DNA of 5,050 nt. It comes from Bryobacterales bacterium (GTDB lineage Bacteria > Acidobacteriota > Terriglobia > Bryobacterales > Bryobacteraceae). The notes under the pieces are model-generated. The model did no database searches. It saw nothing but the letters and a program-made list of their open reading frames with translations, and had not been told where the DNA came from. The position numbers and the translations under genes were made by a program. The stretch covers positions 1 to 5,050 of the forward strand of contig SHUN01000282.1 in NCBI GenBank assembly GCA_009697495.1, in the 5' to 3' direction. How positions within the stretch are numbered: position 1 is the first letter of the stretch; every line of letters starts with the position of its first letter. Below are positions 1 to 5,050 of the stretch, piece after piece.

Positions 1-1044
1 GCAAGCCACACCGGCTTCATAAAGCAGTTCGTCAGCGAGTTGTTTTGACGTGCGGCCGGTGCCTTCGATATTGGGAAAGGCGTAGAAAGCGCCCTGCGGG
101 ATGGGGCAGCGGAAGCCGGGAATCGTATTGAGCCCGGCGATAAAGACGTCGCGCCGTTTCCGGAATTCGGCGACCATGGCGAGGGCGGCGTCCTGCGGGC
201 CGGTGAGCGCGGCCATTCCCGCGCGTTGGACCATACTGGCGGTGCAGGAATTGGAGTTCACCATCAGCTTGTTCACAGGATCGACCAGCCATGTGGGCAT
301 GACGCCGTAACCCAAGCGCCAGCCGGTCATCGCGTAGATCTTGGAGAAGCCGTCGAGGATGATGGTCTTTTCCTGCATCCCGGGGAGGGAGGCGATGGAG
401 GCGGGTTTCTCCTCGTAATAAATACGGGAATAAATTTCGTCGCTGAGGACGATGAGGTCGCGGTCGCGAACCATATCGGCGATGGCGACGATGTCTTCGG
501 CTGGGATCACGCCGCCGGTGGGGTTCTGCGGCGAATTGAGGATCACCATCTTGGTCTTGTCGGTAAGGCTGTCTTTGAAGCGGTTCAGATCGAAGCTGAA
601 GCCTCGTGCTTCGACGAGCGGCATCGGAACGGGAGTCGCGCCGAGGAAGCGGATCATCGACTCATAAATGGGGAAGCCGGGGTTGGGATAGATCACTTCG
701 TCACCCACGTCCAGCAGGGCCATCATGGGGAAGAACAGGATCGGTTTGCCGCCGGGGACAACGCAAACGTGTTCCGGACCGGCGTTTATGCCGCGCGTTT
801 CGCTGACGTGCGTCGCGATAACCTGGCGGAAATCGGGATAGCCCTGCGTCGGGCCGTAGTGGGTCCAGCCTTCGTCGAGCGCCGTCTTGGCGGCGGCGAT
901 GACGTGGGGCGGAGTCTCGAAATCGGGCTCGCCGATTTCCAGATGCACCACGCTCTTTCCCTGGGCTTCCAGAGCGCGGGCCTTCACCAGGACTTCGAAG
1001 GCGGTTTCGATGAGGATGCGATCCATCCGAGCGGCGAGTTTCAT
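1..1044 (-). CDS. Class I/II PLP-dependent aminotransferase (AspC-like), C-terminus cut by window edge
   Basis: Probable cytosolic enzyme that moves an amino group between an amino acid and a 2-oxo acid using pyridoxal phosphate. The 348 visible codons show the fold-type I order: substrate-loop region HLEIGEPDF (34-42), HYGPTQGYP (62-70), cofactor phosphate-region PGGKP (97-101), NPGFPIYESM (121-130), NPTGG with the cofactor-contacting Asn174, SDEIY with Asp202 and Tyr205, the Schiff-base Lys235 in DGFSKIYAMTGWRLGY, and Arg243. The family is usually about 385-400 residues, so roughly 40-50 C-terminal residues, including the arginine that binds the substrate carboxylate, lie beyond base 1. Start ATG at 1044 gives the usual MKLA-type N-terminus; Met7 is an alternative. 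It overlaps the stop of a 33-codon ORF by four bases (ATGA) and follows the thiolase gene, so the three are probably one transcript. Annotators often call this group aspartate aminotransferase, but substrate specificity cannot be read from the fragment. Confidence 0.93.
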   Translation of the reverse strand, partial: MKLAARMDRILIETAFEVLVKARALEAQGKSVVHLEIGEPDFETPPHVIAAAKTALDEGWTHYGPTQGYPDFRQVIATHVSETRGINAGPEHVCVVPGGKPILFFPMMALLDVGDEVIYPNPGFPIYESMIRFLGATPVPMPLVEARGFSFDLNRFKDSLTDKTKMVILNSPQNPTGGVIPAEDIVAIADMVRDRDLIVLSDEIYSRIYYEEKPASIASLPGMQEKTIILDGFSKIYAMTGWRLGYGVMPTWLVDPVNKLMVNSNSCTASMVQRAGMAALTGPQDAALAMVAEFRKRRDVFIAGLNTIPGFRCPIPQGAFYAFPNIEGTGRTSKQLADELLYEAGVAC

Positions 1045-1142
1045 ATTGTTTTCCGGAAAAGCGAGACGCCGTCGACGACGGAATCCAGAGCTACATTGTC
1101 GCCTATCAGAGACCAGACGCGCGTTTCCGGGTAGACGATCAT
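1041..1142 (-). CDS. Possible 33-residue small protein or coupling ORF between thiolase and aminotransferase
   Basis: No family is recognised. The ORF begins MIVYPETRVWSLIGDNVALD and ends SLFRKTI. Its ATG lies one base past the thiolase stop, and its TGA overlaps the aminotransferase ATG as ATGA. Such packing would suit ribosomes reinitiating from gene to gene. Upstream of its ATG is an A-rich tract (GGAAAAAGAAATTAAA) with no strong Shine-Dalgarno sequence. The peptide has no obvious signal sequence, membrane span or metal motif. It could be a real small protein, a translated spacer that couples the two enzymes, a decayed remnant, or plain chance. A longer reading of the frame starts inside the thiolase gene (1289), but that part is low-complexity shadow sequence, so the internal ATG at 1142 is preferred. 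Confidence 0.35.
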   Translation of the reverse strand: MIVYPETRVWSLIGDNVALDSVVDGVSLFRKTI

Positions 1143-1143
1143 T

Positions 1144-2265
1144 TTAATTTCTTTTTCCAAGAATGGTGACGACGCTGGTGGCACCGCTTCCGCCAAGGTT
1201 TTGCGCCAGACCGATATCGACGTTTTCGAGTTGCCAGCCGGTGGCCTGGCCGCGGAGTTGGAGCGTGACATCGGCAATCTGGGCGACACCGGTGGCGCCG
1301 ACGGGGTGGCCCTTGCTCTTCAAACCGCCGCTGCGGTTGATGGGAATCGGTTGCGCCTGACTCCACGGCCCGCCTTCGCCTTTCCTGCAAAAGCCGAGTT
1401 CTTCGACGGCCAAAATCTCGGCGATGGTGAAGCAGTCGTGGAGTTCGGCGAAGTGAATGTCGTTGGCTGAGAGGTTGGCCATTTTGTAGGCCTGTTGGGC
1501 GGCGCGCTGGATGGAGGGGAGATGTGTGATTTCAGCTTTGTCGCGGAGGGCGACGTGGTCTGAAGTTTGGGCGCAGGCGAGCACCTTAACCTGCCCCTTG
1601 TTCGCGGACAGAATGACAGCGGCGGCACCGTCGCTCACCAGTGAGCAGTCGTAAAGGGTCAGCGGCGCGGCGATGACCTTGCTGGCGAGGGCTTGTTCCA
1701 GCGTGATGACTTTGCGGAGATGAGCGAAGGGGTTGGTTGCGCCGTGGGCATGGTTCTTTACGGCGACGGCGGCAAGGTGTTCGCGAGTGGTGCCGTACAG
1801 TTCCATGTGGCGGCGTGCGATGGCGGCGAAGATTTCGGGGAATGTGCCATCAACGGCGACGTCGCCGGCCATGGCGAGGATTGCAGCGACCCGCGCGGCG
1901 GGTTGAGACGTCATTTTTTCGACGCCGCAGACGAGGACGGTTTCATAGATCCCGTGCGCCACGGCTTGCCACGCGGCGTGGAAGGCGGCACCGGAAGAAG
2001 CGCAGGCGGCTTCGAAGCGGGAGGCGGGAACACCGGTGATGTCGGCAGCCCCGGCGATATAGGGGGCGAGGTGGCTTTGGCCGGTAAAACTGGGCCCGGC
2101 GAAGTTGCCCAAGTAAAATGCGTTGACGGCACTGGGCTCGATTCCGGCGTCGGAAAGCGCGTTTTCAATGGATTCGACGGCTAATGAGCGTAGATCGCGA
2201 TCGGCAAAAGCGCCGAAGCGCGTTTTGCCAACCCCCACAACGGCTACATCCTTCATATAATTCAT
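1144..2265 (-). CDS. Thiolase-superfamily acyltransferase (SCP-x-like acetyl-CoA acetyltransferase)
   Basis: Complete 373-residue thiolase-fold protein, near the usual 380-400. It probably cleaves 3-oxoacyl-CoA with CoA, or condenses acyl-CoAs, in the cytoplasm. The N-terminal strand is VAVVGVGKTRFG (7-18). Nucleophile Cys88 sits in FEAACASSG (84-92). SDGAAAVIL (211-219) is a typical core motif. HDCF (276-279) and GHPVGATG (319-326, His320) supply the other catalytic residues. The C-terminus reads QNLGGSGAT where classical biosynthetic thiolases have a CxG cysteine. The HDCF cysteine (Cys278) instead marks the SCP-x/archaeal-type branch. Many archaeal members pair with a separate zinc-ribbon OB-fold (DUF35) protein; none is next to this gene. 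Start is ATG 2265, with Met4 (2256) an alternative; neither has a clear Shine-Dalgarno sequence. It leads the operon-like run into the aminotransferase and diverges from the sigma gene. The natural substrate is unknown. Confidence 0.92.
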   Translation of the reverse strand: MNYMKDVAVVGVGKTRFGAFADRDLRSLAVESIENALSDAGIEPSAVNAFYLGNFAGPSFTGQSHLAPYIAGAADITGVPASRFEAACASSGAAFHAAWQAVAHGIYETVLVCGVEKMTSQPAARVAAILAMAGDVAVDGTFPEIFAAIARRHMELYGTTREHLAAVAVKNHAHGATNPFAHLRKVITLEQALASKVIAAPLTLYDCSLVSDGAAAVILSANKGQVKVLACAQTSDHVALRDKAEITHLPSIQRAAQQAYKMANLSANDIHFAELHDCFTIAEILAVEELGFCRKGEGGPWSQAQPIPINRSGGLKSKGHPVGATGVAQIADVTLQLRGQATGWQLENVDIGLAQNLGGSGATSVVTILGKRN

Positions 2266-2356
2266 GGTAGCCGCATGTGAGGCTGGCGGAATTTTCTTTG
2301 CACGCTGGGAAGAATTCCTCCGTCAAGCCTTAATAGATGCGATGCTAACGGTGCAT
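2266..2356. promoter_or_regulatory. Divergent intergenic region between the thiolase run and the sigma-factor module
   Basis: This is the only non-coding stretch of note and must carry promoters in both directions if both operons start here. It is locally richer in A+T than the flanking genes. No convincing -35/-10 pair with 16-18 bp spacing was found on either strand; TTGCAC (2298-2303) and TTAATA (2330-2335) are too far apart at 26 bp. No clear ECF-type GGAAC/CGTC pair was found at the right spacing either. An imperfect dyad lies at 2308-2321. The plus-strand reading frame stays open back to 2264, so part of the region could encode an N-terminal extension of the sigma factor, which I consider unlikely. 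Confidence 0.5.
2308..2321. repeat. Imperfect 14-bp dyad GGAAGAATTCCTCC, possible operator
   Basis: Six of seven base pairs match across the centre at 2314/2315 (one A/C mismatch), around a perfect GAATTC core. It sits between the two divergent start codons, where a dimeric regulator could bind. Short dyads of this size also arise by chance, and no protein can be assigned to it. Confidence 0.2.
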
Positions 2357-2908
2357 ATGAGCGATCAGGTGCGTCAAACGACGGGCAATCACGGACAGGA
2401 AGCGACTGACCTCCAGAACCGCTTCATCCAGGAACACATGCGACGTGTGTTCCTGATCATCTATCACATCGTCGGCAACGTGGCCGATGCGCAAGACCTT
2501 ACGCAGGAAGCGTTTATCAAGGTCCTGCAGCGTAGCGAGCAGTTGAAGGATCCGAAAAAGGCGGCGCACTGGCTATCGAGGATTGCTTCGAACACGGCCA
2601 TCGATTTTCTGCGGCGGCACGGGCGCGTGAATTTCACCGATATCGATTCGCTGGTCGATCCGCTGGTCACCGCGCACGAGCAAAATCCGGAACAGACGCT
2701 GCTGCGGCGGGAACGCGCGGAACGGCTGGAGGATGGCTTGAAGCATTTGACGGCGAAGGAACGGACGGCGCTGATTCTGCGGGATGTGGAAGACGTACCG
2801 GCCGAGGAAGTGGCCAGGCGGATGAACTGTTCGATGGCGACGGTGCGGAGCCACATCGCCAATGCGCGGATCAAGTTTCGCCGTTACCTGGAAAGGAGGA
2901 AGGCGTGA
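2357..2908 (+). CDS. ECF-type RNA polymerase sigma factor (sigma-70 family)
   Basis: A 183-residue alternative sigma factor, normal length for the ECF group, which directs RNA polymerase to a specific regulon. Region 2 covers about residues 20-88, with the core-binding motif DAQDLTQEAF (44-53) and the promoter-melting/-10 helix around HWLSRIASNTAIDFLRRH (71-88). A variable linker (89-123) follows. Region 4 (about 124-180) has LTAKERTALILRDVEDVPAE and the helix-turn-helix VARRMNCSMATVRSHIANAR that reads the -35 element. No sigma region 1.1 or 3 is present. The start is uncertain: ATG 2357 (MSDQVRQ) is preferred, ATG 2342 adds five residues, and ATG 2264 would overlap the divergent thiolase start. 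None has a clear Shine-Dalgarno sequence. Its stop overlaps the GTG of the anti-sigma-like gene, the usual arrangement for a sigma factor and its inhibitor. ECF factors often activate their own promoter, but no matching site was identified here. Confidence 0.93.
   Translation: MSDQVRQTTGNHGQEATDLQNRFIQEHMRRVFLIIYHIVGNVADAQDLTQEAFIKVLQRSEQLKDPKKAAHWLSRIASNTAIDFLRRHGRVNFTDIDSLVDPLVTAHEQNPEQTLLRRERAERLEDGLKHLTAKERTALILRDVEDVPAEEVARRMNCSMATVRSHIANARIKFRRYLERRKA
2893..2899 (+). promoter_or_regulatory. Strong Shine-Dalgarno AAGGAGG for the anti-sigma-like gene
   Basis: A perfect AAGGAGG inside the last codons of the sigma gene sits five bases before the GTG at 2905. It decides that start and suggests efficient translation of the inhibitor despite the GTG. 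It is the only consensus ribosome-binding site seen in the window. Confidence 0.8.
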
Positions 2909-3498
2909 AACATCCCTCCATTGAAAATTTGGCTTTGCATTCGGGCGGGGAGTTGCCTTGGTGGCCGCGGATGACGGTGCGGCGGCACGTCAACGGATGC
3001 ACGCAGTGCCAGGCGGAAGTTGCGCTGTTCGGTGAAACGGCGGCGGCGGTGCGCGCGGAGACCGGCGAAATGCCGGCGGGCGTGCAATGGGACCGGCTGG
3101 CGGCGGAGATGCGGGCGAATGTGCGGGTGGGCATTGCCGCCTCGGACGCGATCAGCTCGTATGGCACGGGCAACGACACGGGACAGGCGCAGGGGATGTC
3201 GTGGCGAATGGCCGTGCTGACGGCGGGCTTTGTATTCATGCTGTCGGTGGGCTACTGGCTGAACGCTTCAAAGAGGAGCGAACAGTTGGCGGCAATGCGC
3301 TTGCCCGATCCGATTGTGGCGGAAGTGTCTGAGCGCGGCGTGGGCATGTCGGACGGCAGCAAGGGAATGGAATTGCAGGGTCCGAAAACGAATCCGCGGG
3401 CGTCGATCATGACGGTAAGTACGTTGGGTTCGGCGGGCGCGCGATATGTCGACGAAGAGACGGGACAAGTGACGGTGAACCATGTCTATGTGGAATAG
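2905..3498 (+). CDS. Membrane-anchored zinc-finger-type anti-sigma factor
   Basis: Likely inhibitor of the sigma factor encoded directly upstream (197 residues, GTG start overlapping the sigma TGA as GTGA). The cytoplasmic N-terminus has the HX3CX2C pattern of zinc-associated anti-sigma (ZAS) domains: His28, Cys32, Cys35 in RRHVNGCTQCQAEV. No upstream cysteine exists; His12 or His3 could be a further ligand. A linker with helical stretches (about 40-97) follows. A single membrane span is at about 101-118 (RMAVLTAGFVFMLSVGYW), bounded by a Lys/Arg patch (ASKRSE) on its C-terminal side. The remaining ~75 residues would then be extracytoplasmic, ending in STLGSAGARYVDEETGQVTV and VNHVYVE. That tail is not a domain I can name. 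The charge after the span is against the positive-inside rule, so topology rests mainly on the ZAS-sigma pairing. The last 17 bases overlap the next gene. Function is inferred from motif and position. Confidence 0.8.
   Translation: MKHPSIENLALHSGGELPWWPRMTVRRHVNGCTQCQAEVALFGETAAAVRAETGEMPAGVQWDRLAAEMRANVRVGIAASDAISSYGTGNDTGQAQGMSWRMAVLTAGFVFMLSVGYWLNASKRSEQLAAMRLPDPIVAEVSERGVGMSDGSKGMELQGPKTNPRASIMTVSTLGSAGARYVDEETGQVTVNHVYVE
3474..3478 (+). promoter_or_regulatory. Weak Shine-Dalgarno GGTGA for the exported-protein gene
   Basis: GGTGA matches the 3' half of the AAGGAGGTGA consensus. It is 3 bases before ATG 3482 and 9 bases before ATG 3488, so its spacing favours the second ATG. It lies within the anti-sigma-like coding region, which fits translational coupling. 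Confidence 0.3.
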
Positions 3499-4633
3499 CC
3501 GGTACGCAATTTTCGCGGCGGCGGCCGCCTTGGCTTACGGCCAGGAGGCTGGCGTTGATCTGCGCGGCGGGTTGAAAATCAACTTGCCCAAGGATTCGCC
3601 TTTGGCCGTTGCGGCGCTCGATTTGGGCCCTTCAAAGGGTACGGCGCGGGGCGGGGCTGTCATGCTCGATCTGCACGCGTCGCTGCGATTGCGAAATGTA
3701 AGCGGGAAGCGCGTGAAGGGCGTGACGCTTTTGGTGCTGGCGCAGGATGTGACGGCCGGGGGTAAGGGCTCGGTGGCGGTGCCGTCGCTGGACGTTGCGC
3801 CGGGCGATGATTTCCCGGTGCGGATCGATTTGCGCATGGTGCGTCCGGTTTCGAATGGCGCGGAGCCGTTGGTGCAAGTGTTGCTAGACGGCGTACTCTT
3901 CGACGACCTCAGCTTTTTCGGCGAGAACCGGCTGAATTCGCGGCGGCAATTGACGGTTTGGGAACTGGAAGCGCGGCGGGACCGGAAGCATTTTCAACAG
4001 TTACTGGAGGCGCGTGGAGCGGAGCCGTTGCGATTGGAAATCATGGCGGCGATAGCGCGTCAGGATTCGCGGCCGCGCGTCGATGTCCAGGTGGTGCGGC
4101 AGGGCTTAATGCCTCGCGGCGTCAATGCGCCCGCCACAAATTATGAGATGGAAAAGGAAGTTCAGTTCAGTTTCCTGCGAATGCCGGGCGCGCCCGTCGA
4201 TCTGATGGCTGGAGCGGCGCGGATCTCCGGCGACGAGGCGAAGGCGCCGCACTTTGAGATTCGCAATCGGGAGCAGAAGGCCATCCGCCACCTGGAAATT
4301 GGCCTGGCGTTGAAGGACACAAACGGGCAGGAGTTCTTTGCGGCAACTGTGCCGTTTGATGGGGCGCTGGCCGGTAAGGGCGCGGCCGCGCTTAAGGATT
4401 CGGCCACCTTGCGCGTGCGGCAAACGGGCGGTTCCCGTTTGGTGCTGGATAGTATGGCCGGTTTCGTCAACAACGTGGAATATGCCGACGGCGCATACTG
4501 GATTCCGTCGCGGGCGGACCTCGCCGATGGGCGGTTGGGCAGGCTCGTTCCGCCTTCGCCGGAGGAGCAGCGACTGGTGCAGTTGTACCGGAAGAAGGGG
4601 TTGCAGGCGCTGGTGGAGGAGCTACGGAAGTAA
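3482..4633 (+). CDS. Exported protein of unrecognised family with two similar beta-type segments
   Basis: I do not recognise a characterised family. The 383 residues start with a probable Sec signal peptide: Arg7, a hydrophobic stretch (AIFAAAAALA, 9-18), and likely cleavage after Gly20 (AYG|QEAG). No lipobox cysteine and no later membrane span is seen, so it is probably periplasmic or secreted. Segment A (about 65-150) has LRLRNVSGKRVKGVTLLVL and an Asp-rich end, LLDGVLFDDLSFFG. A charged, mostly helical linker follows (about 154-203). Segment B (about 257-347) has FEIRNREQKAIRHLEIGLAL and VEYADGAYWIPS. A and B look like diverged copies of one beta-sandwich-like unit. The C-terminus (355-383) is helical and Lys/Glu-rich. 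It overlaps the anti-sigma-like gene by 17 bp (11 bp if ATG 3488 is used), so it is probably in the sigma operon and could sense or modulate on the extracytoplasmic side. That role is inference. Confidence 0.85.
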   Translation: MSMWNSRYAIFAAAAALAYGQEAGVDLRGGLKINLPKDSPLAVAALDLGPSKGTARGGAVMLDLHASLRLRNVSGKRVKGVTLLVLAQDVTAGGKGSVAVPSLDVAPGDDFPVRIDLRMVRPVSNGAEPLVQVLLDGVLFDDLSFFGENRLNSRRQLTVWELEARRDRKHFQQLLEARGAEPLRLEIMAAIARQDSRPRVDVQVVRQGLMPRGVNAPATNYEMEKEVQFSFLRMPGAPVDLMAGAARISGDEAKAPHFEIRNREQKAIRHLEIGLALKDTNGQEFFAATVPFDGALAGKGAAALKDSATLRVRQTGGSRLVLDSMAGFVNNVEYADGAYWIPSRADLADGRLGRLVPPSPEEQRLVQLYRKKGLQALVEELRK

Positions 4634-5050
4634 TTTCCGGCTCGCCAGCCATTCTTCAAACCGCTGTGTCCACTGCGTCACGGGCAATGGACGATCCTTC
4701 ATGCCGAAGCCGTGGCCGCCGGTGGAATAGACGTGTAATTCGGCGGAAACGCCGGCCTTCTTCAAGTCCAAATAAAAGTTGACGCTGATGGCCGAAGGGA
4801 GCTTGTCGTCATCGGCGTGGACGAGAAAAGCGGGCGGCGTATTTTTGTCGATCTTCTTCGTCTCCGGACGAACGTTCGGATAGATCATCGCGACAAAATC
4901 GGGCCGCGTGCCCGGCTCATAATGCATGGCCGTCAACGCGGCCAATTCGCCGCCGGCGGAGAAGCCCATGATGCCGATTTTATCGGCGTCGATCTTCCAT
5001 TCGGCTGCGCGTTCGCGAACGATCTGTATCGCGCGCCGGCCGTCGGCGCG
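4622..5050 (-). CDS. Alpha/beta hydrolase (BD-FAE/acetylesterase-like), N-terminus beyond window
   Basis: The C-terminal 142 residues of a serine hydrolase, likely an esterase acting on acetyl or other acyl esters, possibly on plant polysaccharide. The frame enters at base 5050 without a stop as RADGRRAIQIVRERAAEWKI and leads into GFSAGG, the nucleophile elbow with the catalytic Ser (residue 31 of the fragment). Next come a strand and loop ending PAFLVHADDDKLP, which supplies the acid, and GGHGFG with the catalytic His. The C-terminal helix is WTQRFEEWLASRKLL. The triad is therefore complete in what is visible. An ATG at 4969 is internal to the domain and is not the real start. The missing part should hold the oxyanion HGGG-type motif and perhaps a signal peptide, as many relatives in Acidobacteriota and Planctomycetota are secreted. 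It is convergent with the exported-protein gene and shares 12 bp with it. The exact substrate cannot be told. Confidence 0.9.
   Translation of the reverse strand, partial: RADGRRAIQIVRERAAEWKIDADKIGIMGFSAGGELAALTAMHYEPGTRPDFVAMIYPNVRPETKKIDKNTPPAFLVHADDDKLPSAISVNFYLDLKKAGVSAELHVYSTGGHGFGMKDRPLPVTQWTQRFEEWLASRKLLP

Noticed and set aside
1049..1060. Perfect 12-bp palindrome TTTTCCGGAAAA just upstream of the aminotransferase start
   Set aside because: It has no loop, so it cannot form a stable hairpin. No U-tract follows on the coding strand, and it lies at the gene junction of a tight operon. A binding site is possible but unsupported.
226..1134. Long plus-strand ORF of 302 codons opposite the aminotransferase
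   Set aside because: It is the antisense shadow of a strongly supported aminotransferase frame. The translation is low-complexity, rich in Gly, Asp and His, with no domain, as expected from GC-biased third positions.
1693..2184. Plus-strand ORF of 163 codons opposite the thiolase
   Set aside because: It is antisense to the catalytic core of the thiolase, and its Gly/Asp-rich translation has no recognisable motif.
2298..2335. TTGCAC and TTAATA as a sigma-70 promoter for the sigma gene
   Set aside because: The hexamers are 26 bp apart, far outside the usual 16-18 bp, and no better-spaced partner was found for either.
2264..2356. N-terminal extension of the sigma factor from ATG 2264
   Set aside because: The extra 31 residues resemble no sigma region, the ATG overlaps the divergent thiolase ATG, and a 183-residue product is already normal length for an ECF factor.
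2464..2874. Minus-strand ORF of 136 codons opposite the sigma factor
   Set aside because: The Ser/Arg-rich translation has no motif, while the opposite frame holds clear sigma regions 2 and 4.
4162..4659. Minus-strand ORF of 165 codons opposite the exported protein
   Set aside because: The Ser/Arg/Pro-rich shadow translation lacks a domain. The hydrolase frame accounts for the minus strand beyond 4622.

Overview
This GC-rich bacterial window is densely packed with protein genes and has only one short non-coding stretch (about 90 bp near 2266-2356). It holds six genes or gene pieces plus one doubtful small ORF. No tRNA, rRNA, CRISPR array, insertion sequence or phage gene is visible. The style of the sigma/anti-sigma/secreted-protein trio, and an alpha/beta hydrolase of the BD-FAE/acetylesterase type, suggest Acidobacteriota, possibly a Solibacter/Bryobacter-like soil lineage. 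That placement is inference from sequence style; no marker gene is present.

Left part, minus strand (1-2265): a compact metabolic run. It reads from a thiolase-superfamily acyltransferase (2265 to 1144, SCP-x-like, catalytic Cys88/His320) through a possible 33-codon ORF (1142 to 1041) into a class I/II PLP-dependent aminotransferase (1044 to the window edge, C-terminus missing). Spacing is one base and then an ATGA overlap, so these are very likely co-transcribed. The pair suggests acyl-CoA and amino-acid metabolism, but no specific pathway can be named from the window.

Centre and right, plus strand (about 2357-4633): an ECF-type sigma factor, a membrane-bound HX3CX2C anti-sigma-like protein, and a secreted or exported protein of unrecognised family. 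They are joined by a 4-bp GTGA overlap and a 17-bp overlap. The architecture fits a signalling module: a cytoplasmic sigma factor is held by a zinc-binding N-terminal domain, one transmembrane helix passes the signal, and an extracytoplasmic tail and an exported two-domain partner lie outside the cytoplasmic membrane. The third gene carries what looks like a diverged internal duplication and is the least understood part. This trio is the best candidate for an undescribed system here.

Right edge, minus strand (4622-5050): the C-terminal part of an alpha/beta hydrolase with a GFSAGG nucleophile elbow and a GGHGFG histidine motif. It converges on the exported-protein gene and overlaps its tail by 12 bp, so no separate terminator fits between them.

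The thiolase run and the sigma module diverge from the short region around 2266-2356, which must hold promoters for both directions. It contains a 14-bp imperfect dyad centred on GAATTC.
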